Shown here piece after piece: positions 8,260 to 14,461 of a DNA stretch of 15,485 nt (its first letter is position 1; the number at the start of each line of letters is the position of its first letter). Source of the DNA: Bacteroidota bacterium (lineage in GTDB: Bacteria > Bacteroidota > Bacteroidia > Bacteroidales > VadinHA17); assembly GCA_016868515.1 (NCBI GenBank), contig VGGM01000001.1, positions 1-15,485 of the forward strand. The letters run 5' to 3'. The position numbers and the translations under genes were made by a program. The notes beneath the pieces were generated by a model. That model was given only the letters and a program-made list of their open reading frames with translations, was not told where the DNA came from and made no database searches.

Positions 8260-9318
8260 TTATCGAATATGTTCATTGTAAACGATTTCCAGTATACTCT
8301 CTTCAAACATCTCAACCGTTGAGGGTACTCTTCCAGTTTCCGGTGCCGGCAGTCCCTTCCCCCAGTCTCTTAATCCCCTGAAAACTCTTGCTTCATCCCA
8401 GCAACCCGAAGCAATGAACATATCAAGAACCTGCTTTCCGCCCTCAACAAAAACCGACTGAAATCCACGCTGAAACAGATCCTGCAGCATTTCTTCAACA
8501 ACCTCACTTTCAGGCCTCCGCAAGGCAACCACCTCGGTGCCGGGGTATGTAACACCCTTCGCCTTCGTAAAAAGCAGCACCCTCTCACCGCCGAAAATCC
8601 GGCTTCCCGGGTCAAGTCTGCCCGATCGGGAAAGAATAGCTTTCACAGGGTCGCGGCCATCGCAGTATCGTACATTAAGCGATGGATTGTCACTCCTGAC
8701 GGTACCCCCTCCGGCAACGATCACCTGCTCGGTTGCCCGCCAGCGGTGCACAAAAATTCTTTCGGTCAATCCCGTAATCCAGTATGGCTCAACGGGGGAA
8801 CCGGGGGGTCTGTCGGTATCAATGAAGCCATCGGCGCTCATGGCCCACTTCAGTATTACCCGGGGCCTCCCTTTCTCGTGAAAAGTGAAGAACCTGCAAT
8901 TGGCAGCCCTCGATTCTCTTTCAAGGACACCTGTTATCACCTCACATCCGGCACTGCGAAGCTTATCAAACCCTCTGCCAGCAACCTTGCTGCTGGTATC
9001 GGTAGTGCCGCAAACCACCCGACGGATACCCTCCGCAATAATCCTGTCGGCACAAGGAGGAGTTCTGCCATGATGCGAACAGGGCTCGAGGTTCACATAA
9101 AGGGTTGATTCGCCCAGCAGCGACCTGTCGGTAACCGATTCAATTGCAGCTACCTCGGCATGTGCCTCACCGGCCTTCCTGTGGTATCCTTCGCCTATGA
9201 TCCTGCCGTTGTGAACAATCACCGAACCGACTACCGGGTTAGGGAAGGTGCTTCCCAGCGCTGCCGATGCCAGTTCGAGGCAGCGACTCATGAACATTTC
9301 ATGAAATCCGGTATTCAT
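8260..9318 (-). CDS. ribD: Bifunctional riboflavin biosynthesis deaminase / reductase
   Basis: Catalyses two consecutive steps of riboflavin synthesis: deamination of the diaminopyrimidine ribotide and NADPH-dependent reduction of its ribosyl chain. The 352-residue length fits the fused enzyme. The N-terminal zinc deaminase domain has HAEVAAIE (His53, Glu55) and the paired zinc cysteines in EPCSHHGRTPPC (Cys80, Cys89). The C-terminal reductase domain begins near RVILKWAMSADGFID and includes the WITG segment. I chose the ATG at 9318 (MNTGFHEMF); a TTG at 9327 would add MTE and lies directly against the promoter box. It is divergent from prmC across a very short gap. No FMN riboswitch is visible upstream, and there is no room for one. 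Confidence 0.95.
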   Translation of the reverse strand: MNTGFHEMFMSRCLELASAALGSTFPNPVVGSVIVHNGRIIGEGYHRKAGEAHAEVAAIESVTDRSLLGESTLYVNLEPCSHHGRTPPCADRIIAEGIRRVVCGTTDTSSKVAGRGFDKLRSAGCEVITGVLERESRAANCRFFTFHEKGRPRVILKWAMSADGFIDTDRPPGSPVEPYWITGLTERIFVHRWRATEQVIVAGGGTVRSDNPSLNVRYCDGRDPVKAILSRSGRLDPGSRIFGGERVLLFTKAKGVTYPGTEVVALRRPESEVVEEMLQDLFQRGFQSVFVEGGKQVLDMFIASGCWDEARVFRGLRDWGKGLPAPETGRVPSTVEMFEESILEIVYNEHIR

Positions 9319-9327
9319 CTCGGTCAA

Positions 9328-9341
9328 AAAAGTTAACTTTG
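9328..9341. promoter_or_regulatory. Palindromic divergent -7 boxes shared by ribD and prmC
   Basis: The 12-bp perfect palindrome AAAGTTAACTTT (9329-9340) carries TAACTTTG on the plus strand (9334-9341, full match to TAnnTTTG) and TAACTTTT on the minus strand (9335-9328, one mismatch). The two boxes overlap by two bases. Neither has a convincing TTTG at the ideal -33 spacing. Predicted starts would fall within a few bases of the prmC ATG (9346) and just ahead of the ribD ATG (9318). Confidence 0.5.
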
Positions 9342-9345
9342 ATTG

Positions 9346-10212
9346 ATGGGCGTTAAGTTACAAACAATCGGTGAGACAAAAAGGTTGCTTGCCGGCGAGT
9401 TGAGGGTAATCTACCCGCCGGGTGAGTGCAATGCGGTTATATCACTGCTGGTTGAAGCGGTAACCGGCCTCAACCATATCGGGCAACTGAAGGAGAGCAA
9501 CAGGCCGCTCAACCATGCCGAGGCCGGCCTCATTCAGGCAGCCCTGCCTGAACTTCTCAGCCATAAACCGGTTCAGCATATCACCGGTTACGGCTGGTTT
9601 ATGGGACGGAAGTTCGCTGTCAACGGCGGGGTGCTTATACCAAGACAGGAGACCGAAGAGCTTGTTTTTGCCACCCTGCAGCAGGCAGGAATGGGTTTCA
9701 GCGGAACCATTATCGATTTCTGTACCGGCAGCGGCTGCATTGCCGTCACTCTCGCATGCATGCTGAAACAGTCGGAAGTGTGGGCCACCGAACTATATAG
9801 TGAACCACTCGAAGCTGCCGCCCGGAATATCAGCAATCACTCAGCCAGTGTCAATCTGGTGAGGCACGATCTTCTGTCGGATGCCTTCGGTTCGCTGCCT
9901 GCGGCCGGTATTATGGTTGCAAATCCGCCCTATGTACGCAACTCCGAAAAAGCAGGTATGAAGCCCAATGTGCTCAACCATGAGCCTCATGGAGCACTGT
10001 TCGTTTCCGACACCGACCCACTGGTTTACTACCGGGCTCTGCTTGAGGCTGTCAACACCCTGCTGGAACCCGGCGGCTGGTTCTGCTTCGAAATTAACGA
10101 GGCGCTTGGCAGGGAAACACTTGAAATCTTCTCGGTCAGATCAGTAAAAAACCCGCAAATCATAAATGACATCAACTCGAAGAACAGGTTCATCAGCGGA
10201 ACCAGGTGCTGA
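9346..10212 (+). CDS. prmC: Peptide chain release factor N5-glutamine methyltransferase
   Basis: SAM-dependent enzyme (formerly HemK) that methylates the glutamine of the GGQ motif in release factors RF1 and RF2, improving translation termination. The 288-residue protein has a helical N-terminal substrate-recognition domain. The conserved IPRQETEELV segment follows, then SAM-binding motif I DFCTGSG (124-130) and the catalytic NPPY (193-196) that binds the target glutamine. The start is the ATG at 9346; the TTG just before it is redundant. The ATG lies only 4 nt after the -7 box, so the message may be leaderless. Its 3' end overlaps the start of recX by 47 nt, pointing to translational coupling. 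Confidence 0.96.
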   Translation: MGVKLQTIGETKRLLAGELRVIYPPGECNAVISLLVEAVTGLNHIGQLKESNRPLNHAEAGLIQAALPELLSHKPVQHITGYGWFMGRKFAVNGGVLIPRQETEELVFATLQQAGMGFSGTIIDFCTGSGCIAVTLACMLKQSEVWATELYSEPLEAAARNISNHSASVNLVRHDLLSDAFGSLPAAGIMVANPPYVRNSEKAGMKPNVLNHEPHGALFVSDTDPLVYYRALLEAVNTLLEPGGWFCFEINEALGRETLEIFSVRSVKNPQIINDINSKNRFISGTRC

Positions 10213-10678
10213 AGGGAACAAAAGCGGCTACGATACCGCAATTGCAAAAGCACGCCGGCTGTGCGCCTCACGCGAATACTGCATAAGCGAAATCCGCGCA
10301 AAGATCGAGGAGTGGGCCCTGGTTCCACCGCAAAAGAGCGATGAAATAATTGCCTCGCTGGTAAGCGACAGGTTTATTGACGAGCAACGGTATGCCTCGG
10401 CCTTCGCACGTGACAAGCTGAGATATAACAAGTGGGGGCGGATTAAGATTTCTTATGCCCTGAGAATGAAGGATTTGCCCGCAAATGTGATTGCCGGAGC
10501 CCTTAATGGAATAGATGAACAGGAGTACCTGCTTATTGCCTCGAAACTGGTTGAGAGGATTTTGAAAACAAAAAAGAAATCCGATGCAGGGTTACTGAGG
10601 GCCTCGGTGGTAAGGTCAATGCAATCAAAGGGTTTCGAAACGGCGGTAATTATGAAGCTGCTGCACGGCAAAAACTAA
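10166..10678 (+). CDS. recX: RecX family regulatory protein
   Basis: Small helical protein that in characterised bacteria binds RecA filaments and modulates recombination and the SOS response. The 170-residue protein carries the RecX three-helix repeat pattern: CASREYCISEIRAKIEEWALV, then IIASLVSDRFIDEQRYASAFARDKLRYNKWGRIKI, then a more divergent C-terminal repeat ending SMQSKGFETAVIMKLL. The only ATG in frame before the first RecX repeat is at 10166, inside prmC, giving about 20 non-conserved N-terminal residues. A rarer start nearer the family boundary (about 10220-10270) cannot be excluded. Its stop TAA overlaps the stop of the convergent DUF2752 gene. Confidence 0.9.
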   Translation: MTSTRRTGSSAEPGAEGNKSGYDTAIAKARRLCASREYCISEIRAKIEEWALVPPQKSDEIIASLVSDRFIDEQRYASAFARDKLRYNKWGRIKISYALRMKDLPANVIAGALNGIDEQEYLLIASKLVERILKTKKKSDAGLLRASVVRSMQSKGFETAVIMKLLHGKN

Positions 10679-11034
10679 AACAGCGTCTTCAGAATAAAAA
10701 CCTGGTACCTGAGCAAAGGGAAAAACGCCACTAAAAACATTACAATCGTAACCGCTGAGTCGGCCAACACCAGGTTGTTACGTTCGCGCCGGCCGGGAAG
10801 CCCGTGGCAAATAACCGGCAGGGCCAGGCGCAGAAGCAACTGAAGGGCAAAGAAAAGGAAGATACGCATACTGCCAGGGTTCCATTCTGCAGCCTCGCTG
10901 AAGCGACCCCTGAGGATTAGTGAAAAACCGTGAGACAATCCGCACGAAGTACACTCACTGCCTGTTATCAGTTCGTGCATACACTGAACCGGATAATCAC
11001 CCGAATCGGGAGAAAAAATACCGGAGTATCCCAT
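10675..11034 (-). CDS. DUF2752 family membrane protein (start uncertain)
   Basis: A 119-residue integral membrane protein of unknown function, recognised by the DUF2752 signature. This consists of a cysteine (Cys18), then a CxxCG-type CTSCGLSHG (Cys28, Cys31) where family members have CPxCGxTR/GxxxA, followed by a short loop and RGRFSEAAEWNPGS. Two further membrane segments lie near residues 55-75 and 90-113. The ATG at 11034 is the first ordinary start, but the same frame is open for 66 nt upstream and encodes the expected first membrane helix, so the true protein is probably longer (see the next feature). It is the last gene of a probable operon with the lipoprotein and DUF4190-like genes. 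The stop TAG (10677-10675) overlaps the recX TAA. Confidence 0.75.
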   Translation of the reverse strand: MGYSGIFSPDSGDYPVQCMHELITGSECTSCGLSHGFSLILRGRFSEAAEWNPGSMRIFLFFALQLLLRLALPVICHGLPGRRERNNLVLADSAVTIVMFLVAFFPLLRYQVFILKTLF

Positions 11035-11100
11035 TACAATAAGGATAACTCCGGCAAGGATTAAATTTATCAGTATATACGGTCTGATAATAACTTCAGT
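11035..11100 (-). other. Probable coding extension of the DUF2752 gene lacking a canonical start
   Basis: Read on the minus strand in frame with the DUF2752 gene, the 22 codons from 11100 to 11035 encode a basic residue, then a hydrophobic run (IRPYILINLILAGVILIV) that joins MGYSGIF to form a membrane helix just before the cysteine motif, the usual DUF2752 layout. No ATG, GTG or TTG is present. Candidate starts are ATT (11091), ATA (11076) or CTG (11073). The codon immediately before 11100 is the in-frame TAA stop of the upstream gene. Confidence 0.55.
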
Positions 11101-11604
11101 TTACTTTTTTCCGGGCGGCTCAGGCTCCTTAATGGTGTCGGGCTTTGAAACCCCTTCAAGCTTCTCAAGCTTGTCGAGCTTGTCCTGTGACTCTTTCGAG
11201 TCGATGGTCGATCTGATCTCAACAATGTCATCTCCGCTTTCGATCCTGATTGAAAAATCACCTTTCTCAATCTCGTCAATTACATTTGTTTTTACCTCCT
11301 CTACCGCCCTCCTGAGACCATTCTCCCAGATGTCCATTTTGCTGACTGCATTGCCCACAAAAGCCCACTGGGTCATTGAAATAAGGGTGGCAACAATACC
11401 GATGATAAGGCTGGCAATTAACATTCCCCTTCCTTCCTGGGTGGCCCTTCCGAGACCAACAACAGCCAGAACAATTGCAATAATACCCGGGATGACCGCC
11501 ACGATTCCTATACAGGGAATTACAGCTATTATAAAAGTTACAATACCGGTTACCAGGGCTGCCACTCCAAGGTTTTGTGCCGATTTGCCTCTATTCTGCT
11601 CCAT
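11101..11604 (-). CDS. DUF4190-like membrane protein with charged C-terminal tail
   Basis: A 167-residue protein of unknown function. Residues about 10-80 hold three glycine- and alanine-rich hydrophobic segments (GVAALVTGIVTFIIAV, IAVVPG-type IVAVIPGIIAIVLAVVGLG, and MLIASLIIGIVATLISM), the arrangement seen in DUF4190 proteins, where a small membrane hairpin surrounds a GRAxxEGRGM loop. The rest is soluble: an acidic, beta-like stretch (EKGDFSIRIESGDDIVEI) and a lysine/leucine-rich coiled-coil-like tail ending in EPEPPGKK. It begins 18 nt after the thioredoxin-like lipoprotein gene, and its TAA is followed directly, in the same frame, by the DUF2752 coding region. The family assignment is tentative; the topology is clear from the sequence. 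Confidence 0.75.
   Translation of the reverse strand: MEQNRGKSAQNLGVAALVTGIVTFIIAVIPCIGIVAVIPGIIAIVLAVVGLGRATQEGRGMLIASLIIGIVATLISMTQWAFVGNAVSKMDIWENGLRRAVEEVKTNVIDEIEKGDFSIRIESGDDIVEIRSTIDSKESQDKLDKLEKLEGVSKPDTIKEPEPPGKK
11161..11187. repeat. Three 9-bp tandem repeats inside the DUF4190-like gene
   Basis: CTTCTCAAG, CTTGTCGAG and CTTGTCCTG follow one another directly, encoding on the minus strand the heptad-like DKLDKLEKLE stretch. The copies differ at two or three bases each. This is a degenerate micro-repeat within coding sequence whose length could vary between strains. Confidence 0.5.
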
Positions 11605-11622
11605 AATAATGATGTTTAAATA

Positions 11623-12204
11623 TTAGTTTTTACGGTGGAGTATCTCTGTAAAATCCCCTTCTAAAGACGTGACAGGATACTCAATGATGCGTCCTATTTC
11701 AATATTATTCCTGTAAACTATAAATGTGGGCACCCGTTTAATCTCAAGTTTCTCATAATCACCTACCGGAGCATATTTATTCATATCAACACCCAGAAAC
11801 TTTACCCCGATGCGTGCCATGCCGCACTCATCGAGAAGTTTGATAAACCGGGGCACTTCGCGGTGGCTGTCGGGGCACCATGTGCCAAGTACAATGAGGA
11901 CAGATATTCCGCCTGTGTTTGCCTCCTGAATTCTATGCACCAGTTCCTGGACTGGTTTATAGGAGTTGTATTCCGGCGTATACCACTGATCGTGAGGGGG
12001 CCTGGTCATCATGTCCTGGGTAAATGGTCCCATCAGCCAGGTTTCGGGACGCTGGAAATTCACCTTCTGAACAACTGGTTCACTTTCCGGAACCGGCTTT
12101 TCAGCCTGCGGCGTTGCAGGTATTGCGGTCCTGACCGCCTTCGGGGGCCCTGAACAGGCTGAACCGGCAAGAAACAGGGCCAGAAGCAGTAATCGTATTC
12201 TCAT
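11623..12204 (-). CDS. Thioredoxin-fold lipoprotein with CPDS active site
   Basis: A 193-residue exported protein. A short signal peptide (MRIRLLLLALFLAGSAC) ends in a lipobox-like AGSAC with predicted lipidated Cys17, followed by a proline-rich linker. The thioredoxin-like domain carries VLGTWCPDSHREVPRF: the first active-site cysteine (Cys110) is kept and the resolving one is serine. The cis-proline loop RVPTFIVYRN is present. Similar WC(S/P)DS proteins are common in Bacteroidota and annotated thioredoxin family; their substrates are not known to me. A one-cysteine site suggests mixed-disulfide, isomerase or peroxidatic chemistry rather than simple reduction. The ATG at 12204 is preferred to the GTG at 12207. 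GGAGG lies 15 nt upstream, which is far. It heads a three-gene minus-strand set. Confidence 0.88.
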   Translation of the reverse strand: MRIRLLLLALFLAGSACSGPPKAVRTAIPATPQAEKPVPESEPVVQKVNFQRPETWLMGPFTQDMMTRPPHDQWYTPEYNSYKPVQELVHRIQEANTGGISVLIVLGTWCPDSHREVPRFIKLLDECGMARIGVKFLGVDMNKYAPVGDYEKLEIKRVPTFIVYRNNIEIGRIIEYPVTSLEGDFTEILHRKN

Positions 12205-12228
12205 CACAGCATTTATTTACCTCCACAA

Positions 12229-12250
12229 ATTAATGCAATATTTCATTAAT
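12229..12250. promoter_or_regulatory. 22-bp near-perfect palindrome, candidate operator of the lipoprotein operon
   Basis: The arms ATTAATG (12229-12235) and CATTAAT (12244-12250) enclose a symmetric AATATT core, with one mismatched pair (positions 12236 and 12243), so 20 of 22 bases obey dyad symmetry. It is 25-46 nt ahead of the lipoprotein ATG. On the minus strand it falls between a weak -33-like TTTC (12257-12254) and a -7-like TAATTTG (12232-12226), where a repressor would block transcription. The regulator is unknown. AU-only pairing and no U-run make it a poor terminator for mutB. Confidence 0.45.
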
Positions 12251-12289
12251 ATGGAAATATCCGCGGCTCCCCTTCTGCTGGCTGCCGGT

Positions 12290-14452
12290 CTACTCCGAGG
12301 CAGCAATGAGTATCTCCAGAATCTGCTTTGCAGCCCTGGCCACAGAGGTTCCCGGGCCGAATATGGCGGCAACGCCTGCATCATAAAGGTACTGGTAATC
12401 CTGTGCCGGTATTACTCCGCCTGCCACTACAAGTATATCATCGCGTCCAAGCTTTTTCAGTTCGGCAATTACCTGCGGAACCAGGGTCTTGTGCCCTGCT
12501 GCCAGGCTCGATACACCGAGTATGTGGACATCGTTTTCCACCGCCTGCCTTGCAGCTTCGGCCGGGGTCTGAAACAGCGGACCGATATCAACGTCGAAAC
12601 CAATATCGGCATATCCCGTCGACACTACCTTCGCACCGCGGTCGTGGCCGTCCTGCCCCATTTTTGCTATCATAATCCTTGGCTGCCTGCCTTCCCGGGC
12701 GGCAAATTCCGAAGCCAGCCTGCGAGCCGCCTCATAATCGGAATCGGACTTATATTCCGAGGAGTAAACTCCCGATATTGTTCTTATCACAGCTTTGTAC
12801 CTCCCTGCTACTTTTTCGCATGCAATTGATATTTCACCCAGGGTGGCCCGTTTCGAAGCAGCATCGACTGCAAGCTCAAGCAGGTTCCCCTTACCTGTTT
12901 TTACGCACTCCGTGAGTGCATCGAGGGCTGCCATGCAGGCTGCCTCATCGCGTGAAGCCCTGAGGTTGGCAAGCCTTTTAACCTGCACCTCCCTCACGGC
13001 TGTATTGTCTACCTCAAGTATTTCGAGCGGGTCTTCCTTCTCGAGCCTGTATCTGTTGGTTCCCACAATAACCTGAACCCCTGAGTCGATTTTCGCCTGC
13101 GCCCTCGCTGCAGCCTCTTCAATCCTCATTTTCGGCACACCCGATTCAATCGCCTTTGCCATACCCCCGAGGCTCTCAATCTCCTCAATGTGAGCCCATG
13201 CCTTACGGGCAATCTCATTTGTCAGATACTCAACATAATACGAGCCTCCCCATGGATCAATCTGCCGGCAAATATGAGTCTCTTCCTGCAGATATATCTG
13301 GGTGTTGCGGGCTATGCGGGCCGAAAAATCGGTGGGCAGGGCAATGGCCTCGTCAAGTGCGTTGGTGTGCAGACTCTGGGTGTGGCCCAGAGCCGCCGCC
13401 ATCGCTTCAATACACGTACGGCCCACGTTGTTGAACGGGTCCTGCTCGGTAAGACTCCATCCCGATGTCTGTGAATGTGTTCTCAGAGCAAGCGATTTTG
13501 GATCTTTCGGATTGTACCGGCCGACAATTTTAGCCCAAAGCATTCTGGCCGCCCGCATCTTGGCAATCTCCATGAAGTGGTTCATGCCTATGGCCCAGAA
13601 AAATGAGAGCCTCGGTGCGAACGAGTCAATGTCAAGTCCCGAGTTGACACCTGTGCGGAGATATTCCAGTCCGTCGGCAAGTGTATAGCCAAGCTCAAGG
13701 TCGCAGGTGGCTCCCGCTTCCTGCATATGGTAACCCGATATGCTTATCGAGTTGAACTTCGGCATGTGCTGCGAGGTGTACCTGAATATATCGGCTATAA
13801 TGCGCATTGAAAAAGCCGGAGGATAGATGTAGGTGTTTCGCACCATGAACTCCTTCAGAATATCATTCTGAATTGTTCCGGAAAGCTCTTCAAGCTTTGC
13901 TCCCTGCTCAAGCGCTGCCACAATGTAGAATGCCATAATAGGCAGAACGGCCCCGTTCATGGTCATCGATACCGACATCTTGTTGAGGGGTATCTGATCG
14001 AACAGAACCTTCATACCCTCAACGGTCGATACTGCAACGCCGGCCTTGCCAACGTCTCCCTCAACCCTTTCATGATCGGAGTCATACCCCCGGTGGGTGG
14101 CAAGGTCAAAAGCCACAGACAGCCCCATCTGCCCGGCTGCCAGGTTGCGGCGGTAAAATGCATTCGACTCCTCGGCAGTTGAGAACCCGGCGTATTGCCT
14201 TATCGTCCAGGGCCGTGTAACATACATTCCGGAATAGGGACCCCTCAGAAAAGGTGTTATGCCCGAGGCAAATTCCAGATGATCAATGCCCTTAAGGTCA
14301 TCAGCACTGAAAAAGCTCTTAACGGGTATCCGCTCGGGGGTAATCCATTCGGTCCCTTCCCTGTGAACTTTCCTCCACTTCTCATAGTCAGAAGGTCTCT
14401 TCACAAGGTCTTTTATATCTTCATAACGGTATTTTGGTCTCATGACGGTCAT
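12290..14452 (-). CDS. mutB: Methylmalonyl-CoA mutase large (catalytic) subunit
   Basis: Adenosylcobalamin-dependent mutase that interconverts succinyl-CoA and (R)-methylmalonyl-CoA, used by Bacteroidota in propionate formation or breakdown. The 720-residue protein has the N-terminal TIM barrel for the CoA ester (for example [52 protein letters not shown]). The C-terminal cobalamin-binding domain has the signature DGHDRG with ligand His603, followed by SSLAAGHK and [11 protein letters not shown]. The length is normal. The start is taken as the ATG at 14452, but an in-frame ATG at 14443 ([10 protein letters not shown]) resembles the start I recall for Bacteroides homologues and is equally possible. 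The gap to the mutA stop is 9 nt, so the subunits are co-translated from one operon. Confidence 0.97.
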   Translation of the reverse strand: MTVMRPKYRYEDIKDLVKRPSDYEKWRKVHREGTEWITPERIPVKSFFSADDLKGIDHLEFASGITPFLRGPYSGMYVTRPWTIRQYAGFSTAEESNAFYRRNLAAGQMGLSVAFDLATHRGYDSDHERVEGDVGKAGVAVSTVEGMKVLFDQIPLNKMSVSMTMNGAVLPIMAFYIVAALEQGAKLEELSGTIQNDILKEFMVRNTYIYPPAFSMRIIADIFRYTSQHMPKFNSISISGYHMQEAGATCDLELGYTLADGLEYLRTGVNSGLDIDSFAPRLSFFWAIGMNHFMEIAKMRAARMLWAKIVGRYNPKDPKSLALRTHSQTSGWSLTEQDPFNNVGRTCIEAMAAALGHTQSLHTNALDEAIALPTDFSARIARNTQIYLQEETHICRQIDPWGGSYYVEYLTNEIARKAWAHIEEIESLGGMAKAIESGVPKMRIEEAAARAQAKIDSGVQVIVGTNRYRLEKEDPLEILEVDNTAVREVQVKRLANLRASRDEAACMAALDALTECVKTGKGNLLELAVDAASKRATLGEISIACEKVAGRYKAVIRTISGVYSSEYKSDSDYEAARRLASEFAAREGRQPRIMIAKMGQDGHDRGAKVVSTGYADIGFDVDIGPLFQTPAEAARQAVENDVHILGVSSLAAGHKTLVPQVIAELKKLGRDDILVVAGGVIPAQDYQYLYDAGVAAIFGPGTSVARAAKQILEILIAASE

Positions 14453-14460
14453 TTTCCTCT
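14453..14460 (-). promoter_or_regulatory. Ribosome-binding site between mutA and mutB
   Basis: On the minus strand AGAGGAAA lies between the mutA TAA and the mutB ATG. Its GAGG core is only 3 nt from the ATG at 14452 but 12 nt from the ATG at 14443, so it does not settle which start is used; neither spacing is ideal. Confidence 0.4.
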
Positions 14461-14461
14461 G

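Noticed and set aside
9319..9345. FMN riboswitch upstream of ribD
   Set aside because: The ribD-prmC gap is only 27 nt, far too short, and prmC coding sequence begins immediately beyond it.
11132..11626. Open 164-codon frame on the plus strand opposite the DUF4190-like gene
   Set aside because: It is antisense to a gene with clear membrane topology, its product is serine/threonine/isoleucine-rich low-complexity sequence with no recognisable motif, and no promoter or family match is apparent.
12233..12829. Open 198-codon frame on the plus strand across the 3' end of mutB
   Set aside because: It is the complement of the highly conserved cobalamin-binding domain of mutB; the open frame reflects codon bias of the real gene.
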